From Clostridiales bacterium UBA735 (GTDB lineage Bacteria; Bacillota; Clostridia; Oscillospirales; Oscillospiraceae), in assembly GCA_002298695.1 (NCBI GenBank), contig DBLB01000118.1, forward strand, positions 1 to 11,414: DNA of 11,414 nucleotides, in the 5' to 3' direction. Shown here one piece after another: positions 5,801 through 11,414 of the stretch. Every line of letters starts with the position of its first letter. The first letter of the stretch is position 1. The notes beneath the pieces were generated by a model that was not told where the DNA came from, searched no databases, and saw only the letters and a list, made by a program, of their open reading frames with translations. Made by a program: the position numbers and the translations under genes.

Positions 5801-7522
5801 TTATTGCGACACGGTGAAGAGCGCATGAAAATAGCCGCGCTGCGCCATCAGCGTCTCAAAATCGCCGGATTCCACCAGCCGACCGTTTTTCAGTACGAGG
5901 ATCCCGTCGAACCGTCGCAGCAGCGATTCGCTCAGGCTGTGCGTCACCACAATGCGCGTGACGCCGGTCAGATCGAGCAGATCACCCGTCACCTGCGCCG
6001 CCGTCTGCGCATCGAGCGCGGCCGTCGCCTCGTCGGCCAGCAGCAGGGAAGCGTTTTTCAGCAGACTGCGCGCAATGGAAATGCGCTGCTTCTCGCCGCC
6101 GGACAGCGCGCTGCCGTTCTCCCCGCAGACGGTGCCCGTGCCGCGCTCCTCCAGCAGACCATTCAGATGCGCCCGGTCGATGGCCTTTTCCAGCGCGGAC
6201 GGCGGGGAGCTGCGGAACAGCGTGATGTTGTCCTCAATGGAGGCGTTGAACACAAACACATTCTGCTGGATCACGGAAAGCAGGCTGTACAGCGCATCGG
6301 AGGAAATGTCCCGCAGCTCGGTATCGTCCAGCAGTATCCGTCCGCGGTACGCCGCGCCGGGCGTCATCAGCAGATTCAGCAGCGTGGACTTTCCGCTGCC
6401 GCTTGCGCCGACAACGGCGTAGGCCCGCCCGGCCTCCAGCGAGGTGGAAATATCCTGCAAAGCATCCTGCTCGCCGTCGTAGCTGAAGGAGACGTGCTCA
6501 AGACGGATGCCGCGCGTCAGCGCAGGCAGCGCTGCCTCTCCCTGCGGGGCATCGGGCTGCGCTTCCAGCATCTCCGCCAGCTTTTCGACCAGCCCCAGCG
6601 CTGCGCGGCGTCCTGCCAGCAGCGCAGGCAGCTCGGCGATGGGGTCAATGATGAAATTCATCAGATTCACAAACAGGATGACCGCGCCGGCCGTCAGTCC
6701 GCGCTGTGCCTGCGCGAGGAACGCGCCTGCCAGAAAGACGCCAAGCTGCGCAACGACGCCGGCCACGGAACCGATCATGCCGACCATTGCCTTGATCCGC
6801 CGTCGGCTGAATTTCTCCCCCTCCAGCGCGCGATTGTTGGCCGCAAACAGCTGAAAGATTTCCTTTTCTGCCTGAAATGTCTTGACGACGGTGAAGCCGC
6901 CGAGACAGTCGCTGAGTGCGGCGGTAAAATCGCGGCTGCGGTCGGACACACGCCGTTCGGCAGTTTGCAGCTGCGTCCCGGTCAGGAGCGACGCGGCCAG
7001 CGGCAGCGCTGTCACGGCCGCGGCCAGCACGGTCAGCAGCGGCGAGTACCAGAGCATCAGTCCGAGCGCACCGCAGAAGGTGACAGCCTTCGTCAGCACG
7101 GACAGCTGCTGTGCAAGATAATTCTCTTCCACGCTGCCGGCATCGTTCGTCAGCGCGGAAAGCCAGGCGGCGGAGGGCTGCATGCGGAAGGCCGAAATGC
7201 TCTTCTCCGTCAGCTTCTGAAAGGCAAATTCCCGGTACTGGCGGATCGCGCGCGCAAGAAAGCGCGGTTCCGACGCCCAGCGCAGCAGCGAGATTGCCAC
7301 GCACAGCAGCACAAACCCGCCGGTCATCCGGGCCAGCTTCGCCAGCGGCAGCGCGCCGGGCAGTCCGGACGCCGCGTCGATCAGCTGCTGCATCAGCCAG
7401 GACAAAATCAGGTTCAGCGTCCCGGCCAGCAGGGACGCCGCAGCCGCGAGACAGAAGGCCGGCACATTGCCGCGGTAAAACTGCGCGGTCAGCTGCCGCT
7501 TCAGTGTGTTACGATTCTTCAT
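5801..7522 (-). CDS. ABC exporter half-transporter (fused permease and ATPase, ABCB/MsbA-like)
   Basis: The 573-residue protein has an exporter-type membrane domain (about 1-320; hydrophobic helices near 20-45, 66-82, 145-175 and 247-292) fused to a complete nucleotide-binding domain. Visible NBD motifs are Walker A GASGSGKST (372-380), Q-loop IQQNVFVFNASIEDNI (418-433), signature LSGGEKQR (473-480), Walker B SLLLADE (492-498), D-loop AALD (501-504) and switch His528 in VVTHS. It should work as a homodimer, or with an unseen partner, pumping a substrate out across the cytoplasmic membrane. The substrate (peptide, lipid or drug) cannot be told. No peptidase C39 domain is present. The ATG at 7522 lies inside the end of the regulator gene (14-bp overlap), so the two are probably translationally coupled. 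Transcription ends at the 5712-5743 hairpin. Confidence 0.93.
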   Translation of the reverse strand: MKNRNTLKRQLTAQFYRGNVPAFCLAAAASLLAGTLNLILSWLMQQLIDAASGLPGALPLAKLARMTGGFVLLCVAISLLRWASEPRFLARAIRQYREFAFQKLTEKSISAFRMQPSAAWLSALTNDAGSVEENYLAQQLSVLTKAVTFCGALGLMLWYSPLLTVLAAAVTALPLAASLLTGTQLQTAERRVSDRSRDFTAALSDCLGGFTVVKTFQAEKEIFQLFAANNRALEGEKFSRRRIKAMVGMIGSVAGVVAQLGVFLAGAFLAQAQRGLTAGAVILFVNLMNFIIDPIAELPALLAGRRAALGLVEKLAEMLEAQPDAPQGEAALPALTRGIRLEHVSFSYDGEQDALQDISTSLEAGRAYAVVGASGSGKSTLLNLLMTPGAAYRGRILLDDTELRDISSDALYSLLSVIQQNVFVFNASIEDNITLFRSSPPSALEKAIDRAHLNGLLEERGTGTVCGENGSALSGGEKQRISIARSLLKNASLLLADEATAALDAQTAAQVTGDLLDLTGVTRIVVTHSLSESLLRRFDGILVLKNGRLVESGDFETLMAQRGYFHALFTVSQ

Positions 7523-8582
7523 CCAGCGCCTCCCACAGGGCTGTCAGGCCCTCGTTTTCCATCGTCACGACCGTTTTGCGGACATACTCCAGCGCAGAAT
7601 CTCCAAAATCGTCGTAAACGCCGGCCTGTTCGCCGGGCATGACGAACCGCAGCGCACCCGGACGGTAATCCGGACTGCGGTCAAATGCCTCTGCCAGTGC
7701 CCGCGCGCGGCGGAGCGCCTCCTTTGCAGACGCCGCTTCCCCCTGCACGCTCTGCGCATGCGCAAGGCAGACCAGAAACAGCGCAACGATCTTGTCGAGG
7801 AAGCAGGGCGTATCGCCGTCCTTCAGGCCGGAGAGCGTCCCGATCATCCACTGCATCAGCGCCTCCGCCTGCGCATAGCGCTTCGATTTGAAATACACGT
7901 TTGCATAGCCCATCCCGATGCGCGTGAGCATGGCGACGCTTTGCAGCAGCGCGTGAGACAGGAACGGCGCCGCCTCTGCGGGCCGGCCGCAGTCGGCGGC
8001 CAGGATCAGGCCGATCTGATCGTCATACTGTCCGCCGGCGTTGTACTGCCGGAGCAGCGCAGCGGCCTGCTCCGCATCGCCGAGGCTGAGGTAGGTCTCC
8101 GCCAGTCCGCCGCGGAGCACGCTCTCGCTGAGCTGCGGATCGGTATTCTGCGGCAGGAGCAGCAGCGCATGCTCCAGCAGCGTCTGTGCCCGCAGCAGCA
8201 GCGCGCGTTTCCCGCTCTCCACGCCGAACACCCGGAACAGCGCGGCGCTGCAATAGACCACGTCAAAGCTATTCGGATATTTTTTCAGCGCCTTTTCCGC
8301 CTCGGCAAGCCCTGCCCTGTCCTTCTCATAGCGGCAGCGCTTCAGCCGGTCCACGGTGGCCTGCAGGCGGTTGTCCTTCATCTCATAGCCCAGCAGTACG
8401 TCCACAGACGTGTCGAAAAAATCAGCCAGCTCCAGAATCATGCCCAGCTCCGGCTGCGACAGCCCGGCCTCCCACTTGTACACCGCGCCGGTCGTGACGC
8501 CCAGCACCTCTGCCAGCTGCTCCTGCGTCAGACGCCGCTGTTTCCGGAACATGCGGATATTTTCTGAAAGGTACATTTTCAT
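7509..8582 (-). CDS. XRE-family transcriptional regulator with helical-repeat (TPR-like) sensor region
   Basis: The 357-residue protein starts with a Cro/C1-type helix-turn-helix (about 5-62: LSENIRMFRKQRRLTQEQLA, then LGVTTGAVYKWEAGLSQPEL). The remaining 290 or so residues are alpha-helical with repeated paired-helix patterns (for example LRGGLAETYLSLGDAEQAAALL near 156-177 and YANVYFKSKRYAQAEALMQW near 224-243), resembling TPRs. HTH-plus-TPR is the architecture of peptide-responsive RRNPP regulators (PlcR, Rgg), but this match is only architectural, and many clostridial XRE proteins look alike. Its stop overlaps the exporter start, so it most likely controls that exporter. ATG 8582 is preceded by GGGGGTG at short spacing; a second ATG two codons later (8576) has better spacing to it. 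Promoter at 8604-8632. Confidence 0.9.
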   Translation of the reverse strand: MKMYLSENIRMFRKQRRLTQEQLAEVLGVTTGAVYKWEAGLSQPELGMILELADFFDTSVDVLLGYEMKDNRLQATVDRLKRCRYEKDRAGLAEAEKALKKYPNSFDVVYCSAALFRVFGVESGKRALLLRAQTLLEHALLLLPQNTDPQLSESVLRGGLAETYLSLGDAEQAAALLRQYNAGGQYDDQIGLILAADCGRPAEAAPFLSHALLQSVAMLTRIGMGYANVYFKSKRYAQAEALMQWMIGTLSGLKDGDTPCFLDKIVALFLVCLAHAQSVQGEAASAKEALRRARALAEAFDRSPDYRPGALRFVMPGEQAGVYDDFGDSALEYVRKTVVTMENEGLTALWEALDEES

Positions 8583-8603
8583 CTTTTCACCCCCGTCCTC
8601 TGA

Positions 8604-8632
8604 ATTATAGCAGACACAGCGGCGGCACGGAA
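8604..8632 (-). promoter_or_regulatory. Extended -10 promoter for the XRE-exporter operon
   Basis: On the minus strand TGC precedes a perfect TATAAT (8604-8609), giving a full extended -10 (TGnTATAAT). The -35 at 17-bp spacing is poor (TTCCGT, 8627-8632), which would suit a weak or activator-dependent promoter. Transcription would start near 8598, about 16 bases before the start codon. Confidence 0.65.
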
Positions 8633-8640
8633 GCCACCGC

Positions 8641-8680
8641 CCATACTATTTTGATAGAAAATCCCCATACCACCAGTATG
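8641..8680. repeat. AT-rich inverted and direct repeats upstream of the XRE promoter
   Basis: CCATAC occurs twice, 24 bp apart (8641-8646 and 8665-8670). The second copy forms an inverted repeat CATAC-N5-GTATG (8666-8680), and CTAT-TTTG-ATAG (8646-8657) is a second small palindrome between them. They lie just upstream of the xre -35 and could be operator half-sites. They are short enough to arise by chance. Confidence 0.3.
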
Positions 8681-8692
8681 TATCACAAGCAA

Positions 8693-8722
8693 AAAGCGTG
8701 CCCCGCCAACTGGCGGGGCACG
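8693..8722 (-). terminator. Intrinsic terminator of the AbrB-ABC operon
   Basis: CGTGCCCCGCC (8697-8707) pairs perfectly over 11 bp with GGCGGGGCACG (8712-8722) around AACT. On the minus strand the hairpin is followed by CTTTTTGCTTG. It sits 9 bp past the stop of the permease gene. Flanking A and T runs on both sides could extend the stem. Confidence 0.9.
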
Positions 8723-8731
8723 AAAAATGGC

Positions 8732-9379
8732 TTAAAGGTCGACACGCTCAAAGCGGCGGATGGAGCTGCGCAGGGCCAGTGCCGTCAGGCCGGCATAGAT
8801 TGCCGCGCCGCCGAGCAGCACCGGGAGCTGCCGCAGCTGCTCGCTCAGCGCATAGCTCTCGCAGACTGTTTTCATGTATGGGATGACATGGTCGCAGATC
8901 TCTGCCGCAACGATGTAAAAGAACTCCGCAATGCTGGCGATCACAAACGGCTTGCCGATGTCATAGCCGTTCCGGTAGTGCATCGGGAAAAACACAAGAT
9001 TGAACAGCCCCATCTGCACGAGGCCGAGGCCGAGAAACGCCGCGTTTGCTTCAATGCCGACGGCATTGTTGAGATGACCATAGCGCGCCCGCAGCAGCAT
9101 AAACGGAACACAGGCCAGAACCTGCATCAGTTCCAGCTGTACCGCCGTGCGGAAGCGCGCGCGCACCATCTGTGCCTTTGTGACCGGCAGGAGCATCATA
9201 TAGGCCGTGTCGCGGTTCTCCCGCAGAGACTGCATCAGCATGAAAATGCCGAGGCCATTGTAGAAAAATGTGACGTAATACGGGTAATTGGGAATCAGGA
9301 TCAGCCCGCTGAGCAGCAGAAACAGCAGCGGCACCGGGCTCATGCCGAGTCTCCATTCCTTATATTGCAGCGCTTTCAT
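8732..9379 (-). CDS. ABC-2 type transporter permease
   Basis: The 215-residue membrane protein has about six hydrophobic segments (near 14-31, 34-50, 81-97, 111-131, 143-162, 184-204). After the second segment comes the cytoplasmic LLPVTKAQMVRAR (63-75), a pattern typical of ABC-2 permeases of the ABC2_membrane_5 type. It is the membrane half of a transporter whose ATPase is encoded immediately upstream: its ATG overlaps the ATPase stop as ATGA (9376-9379), implying coupled translation and fixed subunit ratio. The substrate is unknown; relatives in Firmicutes often serve antibiotic or antimicrobial-peptide resistance and cell-envelope stress. It is the last gene before the hairpin at 8697-8722. 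Confidence 0.85.
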   Translation of the reverse strand: MKALQYKEWRLGMSPVPLLFLLLSGLILIPNYPYYVTFFYNGLGIFMLMQSLRENRDTAYMMLLPVTKAQMVRARFRTAVQLELMQVLACVPFMLLRARYGHLNNAVGIEANAAFLGLGLVQMGLFNLVFFPMHYRNGYDIGKPFVIASIAEFFYIVAAEICDHVIPYMKTVCESYALSEQLRQLPVLLGGAAIYAGLTALALRSSIRRFERVDL

Positions 9380-10215
9380 CCTTCCGCCTCCCGTTCCAGA
9401 TGTACCATGATCTGTTCGAGTGTCGCGGGGCTTCCAGCCTCCGGCGCATCCGCGGCCCGCAGCAGCCCCTCAACCTCGCCCTGATGGCGGCGCGGCGCGA
9501 TCAGCTTCGCAGCCAGTTCCGGTGAAACGGTGCCCTCGTCTGCACGCAGATAGCGGTAACGCTCTGTAAACGTCCGCCGCGCCTCACTCGCAAAAATTTT
9601 GCCGTTCCGGATGTACGTGATCGTGTCGGCGCAGGCGTCAAGGTCGGACGTGATATGCGTGGAGAACAGAACCGAGACGCCGTCCCGCTCCACCAGCTCC
9701 AGAAACAGCCCCAGCAGATCGTCCCGCGCCGCCGGGTCGAGGCCAGACGTCGGTTCGTCCAGAATCAGCAGCTTTGCCCGATGCGACATCGCGAGCGCCA
9801 GCTGGTATTTGACCTTCATGCCCTCGGAGAGCTCGCAGACGCGCTTACTCTCGTCGAGCGCAAAGCGCCGCAGGCAGTCCTGATACTGCCTCTCATCCCA
9901 GCCCGGGTAGAACTGCCGCGTCGCCGCAGTGAGCTGCTCCAGCCGCCTGCGCGGAAAGTATGCGGCTGCGCCGCTCACAAAGCCGATCTGCTCCTTGACC
10001 TCCAGCTCATACGCCGCGATATCCAGTCCACAGACCTCGACGCGGCCCGCGTCCGGATGTACCAGGCGGAGCATCGACTTGAGCGTTGTCGTCTTGCCCG
10101 CACCATTGCGCCCGATGAAGCCCATAACGGTCCCGGCCTCCATCGAAAACGAGACATTCTTCAGTGCAAAGGCCGGATATTGCTTGCAGAGGCCCTCAAC
10201 TTTCAGAATTTCCAT
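9376..10215 (-). CDS. ABC transporter ATP-binding protein (YtrB/BcrA-like)
   Basis: The 279-residue ATPase has Walker A GRNGAGKTT (35-43), signature LSEGMKVK (129-136; the Gly of LSGGQ is Glu, usual in this ABC-2 ATPase subgroup), Walker B KLLILDEP (148-155), D-loop SGLD (157-160) and switch His187 in FSTH. A C-terminal extension of about 65 residues follows. No Gln is at the expected Q-loop place (IGFVSGAAAYF, 77-87), which may affect coupling or just be subgroup variation. The start is ATG at 10215 (MEILKV), 6 bases after AAGGAGG; the ATG at 10221 abuts the ribosome site and is less likely. It begins within the last 20 bp of the AbrB-like gene and ends in an ATGA overlap with the permease, so all three are one operon. 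Confidence 0.92.
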   Translation of the reverse strand: MEILKVEGLCKQYPAFALKNVSFSMEAGTVMGFIGRNGAGKTTTLKSMLRLVHPDAGRVEVCGLDIAAYELEVKEQIGFVSGAAAYFPRRRLEQLTAATRQFYPGWDERQYQDCLRRFALDESKRVCELSEGMKVKYQLALAMSHRAKLLILDEPTSGLDPAARDDLLGLFLELVERDGVSVLFSTHITSDLDACADTITYIRNGKIFASEARRTFTERYRYLRADEGTVSPELAAKLIAPRRHQGEVEGLLRAADAPEAGSPATLEQIMVHLEREAEG

Positions 10216-10429
10216 GGTCATCCTCCTTTTCGGGGAATAGGTCGGGCGGTAGATAGACCTCGCCGGGGTCGACGAGCGCAATGCCGCGCTTCTTGTCGGC
10301 CATCAGCAGCAGCTGGTCGCCGGGCTGGATGTCGAACAGATCGCGTGCCCCTTTCGGGATCACGATCTGCCCCTTCTCGCCGACCTTGACGAGGCACATG
10401 AATTTGTTTTTTGGAAACTGTAATGCCAA
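10196..10429 (-). CDS. AbrB/MazE/SpoVT-family DNA-binding regulator
   Basis: The 77-residue protein has one SpoVT-AbrB swapped-hairpin domain (about 12-52: VKVGEKGQIVIPKGARDLFD, then IQPGDQLLLM) and an acidic tail. Such proteins dimerise through the beta hairpins and bind DNA; here the likely role is control of its own operon, which continues into the ABC ATPase (20-bp overlap) and permease. An alternative is the antitoxin half of a toxin-antitoxin pair, but no toxin gene is adjacent. The start is TTG at 10429, with GGAGG ending 8 bases upstream; the first in-frame ATG (codon 11, 10399) has no ribosome site. A strong promoter and a palindrome lie just upstream. Confidence 0.88.
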   Translation of the reverse strand: MALQFPKNKFMCLVKVGEKGQIVIPKGARDLFDIQPGDQLLLMADKKRGIALVDPGEVYLPPDLFPEKEDDHGNSES

Positions 10430-10452
10430 TCCGATCGCCTCCGGTAGGAAAA

Positions 10453-10469
10453 GTTGTACTCAGTATAAC
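10453..10469. promoter_or_regulatory. Imperfect 17-bp palindrome overlapping the abrB promoter (candidate operator)
   Basis: GTTGTACTCAGTATAAC has arms GTTGTACT and AGTATAAC that match at 7 of 8 positions around a single central base (10461). It covers the whole -10 (10462-10467) and the expected start site, so a protein bound here would block transcription. The AbrB-like product is the obvious candidate ligand, but that is inference. Confidence 0.6.
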
Positions 10470-10489
10470 ACTTCGCACACAAAAGTCAA
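10462..10489 (-). promoter_or_regulatory. Sigma-A promoter for the AbrB-ABC operon
   Basis: On the minus strand TTGACT (10484-10489) and TATACT (10462-10467) are separated by 16 bases, with TG one base before the -10. The predicted start near 10455 gives a short leader with GGAGG before the TTG start at 10429. Confidence 0.8.
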
Positions 10490-10513
10490 GCACGGCAGAC
10501 CTTCCATTTTGAT

Positions 10514-10822
10514 TTATACAAATGCGAACAGTTCCAGCTCCATGATGCAGCCGTCCTGTTCTGCGTACCGGATAGCGCAGCCATAGCCGATCGCCTCACA
10601 GTTTTTGCAGCAAATAGCCCAAAGCGCTTCCCGGGCGGTGTTTTGCTGTTCCAATGCTTCGATCAGAGCGCTCACGCTGTCGCCGAGGCGCACGCCCGGA
10701 TATGCCGCATCACCGAACTGCACGGGGATATGCAGCAGGATCTCCGGCCCGCCCGTCGCTTCCTCCGTAAAGCAGAGCGTGACCGGGCCGCTCGCATACA
10801 CCGAAAGGCCGTGATGGGTCAC
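10514..10822 (-). CDS. Cys-rich hypothetical protein, possibly truncated at its 5' end
   Basis: I do not recognise this protein. The frame encodes 102 residues from a GTG at 10822 and reads like real coding sequence with composition similar to the neighbouring minus-strand genes (for example FGDAAYPGVRLGDSVSALIE, then ALWAICCKNCEAIGYGC). It has six cysteines (17, 71, 72, 75, 82, 92), four clustered in CCKNC...C, and a hydrophobic end MELELFAFV. No signal peptide or membrane helix is evident. The GTG has no convincing ribosome site, and the frame is closed by a TAA about 30 bases upstream. The head-to-head integrase frame overlaps its first 22 bases. This fits a gene whose true 5' end was lost where the integrase-bearing DNA joined. 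A spurious frame is less likely but possible. Confidence 0.5.
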   Translation of the reverse strand: MTHHGLSVYASGPVTLCFTEEATGGPEILLHIPVQFGDAAYPGVRLGDSVSALIEALEQQNTAREALWAICCKNCEAIGYGCAIRYAEQDGCIMELELFAFV

Positions 10823-11414
10823 CTTATCAACGGTACCGCAAAGCGTTTAAGGGCCGTACCAAGACGATCTGCAAAGAGCGCCGGGCGCAGTGGGAAGAAG
10901 AACAGGTGCGTATCAAGGCGGAGGAGGAAGCACAGGCGGCGGAATCCGCCCACCTCGAAGAACTCCGCGCCAAACTCGGTCACCCCATTGAGTCAGAGGT
11001 ACTGTTCTCAGAGGCTTTTCCTAAGTGGCTTGATCTCTACAAATCTCCACCTACCAGAAAACCTTCTACCTACGCAAGCTATCTGGACACCTATCGAATC
11101 CACTTTGCCGAAGCGTTTGGCAATTTGCCGCTCTACCAGATCACACAAGATGTCGTACAGGACTATTATCAAAAGAAGCAGAAAAGCGGCAGTCGTGCGG
11201 ACGGGAGAAATGGTGGACTGTCCGCAAAGACCATTCAAAATCATCACATGCTGCTGAAAGACTTTTTTACCTACGCTGTAAAGAAGTATAAGCTTTCAGA
11301 AAACCCTACTTTGGATACGACACGGCCAACTGTCGTGACACCGGAGATGCGGGTTCTGAGTCCATCAGAAATGCAGATCTTCATTGAGGAGGTCATGCGG
11401 GAAACGCAGCGCGT
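10801..11414 (+). CDS. Tyrosine recombinase (phage/ICE-type integrase), N-terminal 204 residues; no start codon visible, 3' end outside window
   Basis: The frame reads an arm-type DNA-binding start (PKGRDGSPYQRYRKAFKGR, 1-19), a charged linker helix (25-60), a core-binding SAM-like domain (about 68-178: FSEAFPKWLDLYK, then STYASYLDTYRIHFAEAFG, LSAKTIQNHHMLLKDFFTYA, ENPT), and the first residues of the catalytic domain (RVLSPSEMQIFIEEVM, 184-199). The catalytic Arg/His/Tyr lie beyond the window. The frame is open from 10783, but between its upstream TGA (10780-10782) and codon 36 there is no ATG, GTG or TTG. The first is GTG at 10906, which would discard the arm-binding domain and has no ribosome site. 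ACA occupies the position just before PKGRDG where a start codon would be expected. Codon use (AGA, TCT, CCT, TTG) is unlike the GC-rich neighbours. The 5' end therefore seems displaced by recombination or misassembly. Confidence 0.85.
10801..11414. mobile_element. Probable end of an integrated element (boundary uncertain)
   Basis: A tyrosine recombinase gene begins abruptly opposite an apparently truncated gene, and base composition falls to the right of about 11000. The joint cannot be placed better than about 10790-10840, because both frames read sensibly through that stretch. No tRNA gene or clear direct repeat marks an att site, and the other end is not in the window. A chimeric contig joint would look the same. 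Confidence 0.35.

Noticed and set aside
5783..7642. 619-codon plus-strand frame opposite the ABC exporter
   Set aside because: Antisense shadow of an exporter with all NBD motifs; Gln/Arg/His-rich and without any recognisable domain.
7506..8567. 353-codon plus-strand frame opposite the XRE regulator
   Set aside because: Shadow of the regulator; the minus strand has promoter, ribosome site and a clear HTH, the plus strand has none.
8579..8668. Possible 29-residue leader peptide (ATG at 8668) whose TGA overlaps the xre start as ATGA
   Set aside because: The xre -10 box lies inside it, its ribosome site abuts the start codon, and no good promoter lies upstream; kept only as a curiosity.
10643..11257. 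204-codon plus-strand frame overlapping the integrase
   Set aside because: It is out of frame with the integrase, whose core-binding domain reads well; this frame is Arg/Ser/Lys-rich low-complexity sequence.

Overview
The window is GC-rich DNA (about 60% by eye) from a Firmicute, most likely a gut-type clostridium near Oscillospiraceae/Ruminococcaceae. Several things point that way: a T-box-controlled hisS-aspS operon, lspA-rluD linkage, a minD-mgsA pair, strong AGGAGG-type ribosome sites with frequent TTG starts, and long clostridial-type HisRS and AspRS. The family-level placement is inference.

Left part (1-2262): a minus-strand lspA-rluD operon (lipoprotein signal peptidase, then an RluD-type pseudouridine synthase cut by the window edge just before its catalytic Asp) runs back-to-back with a plus-strand minD-like/mgsA-like operon. 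The 197-bp gap between them holds two good sigma-A promoters, one per direction. The MinD-like protein lacks the usual C-terminal membrane helix. The MgsA-like protein has His where methylglyoxal synthase has its catalytic Asp, and Trp where it has its active-site His, so the usual annotation may be functionally wrong.

Centre (2263-5743): a complete T-box riboswitch (K-turn, specifier loop with GAC = Asp, AG bulge/distal loop, TGGC T-box sequence, competing antiterminator and terminator) precedes hisS and aspS. Both specifier and T-box base fit tRNA-Asp rather than tRNA-His. aspS converges on a minus-strand gene across a shared hairpin terminator.

Right part (5801-10489) holds two minus-strand regulator+ABC transporter modules. 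First in coordinates is an XRE-HTH regulator with a helical-repeat C-terminus whose end overlaps the start of a complete ABC exporter half-transporter. Next is a tightly overlapping trio: AbrB-like regulator, ABC ATPase, ABC-2 permease. The trio has a strong promoter whose -10 lies inside an imperfect 17-bp palindrome, which suggests autoregulation. These look like sensing/efflux modules; substrates cannot be read from sequence.

Far right (10514-11414): a Cys-rich hypothetical protein of about 102 residues lies head to head with a tyrosine recombinase (phage/ICE integrase type) that runs off the window. The integrase frame is open back to about 10783 but has no usable start codon before its N-terminal domain, and base composition and codon use change here. 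This looks like the end of an integrated element, with the junction in the integrase 5' end, or possibly an assembly chimera. I saw no rRNA, tRNA, CRISPR array or insertion sequence.
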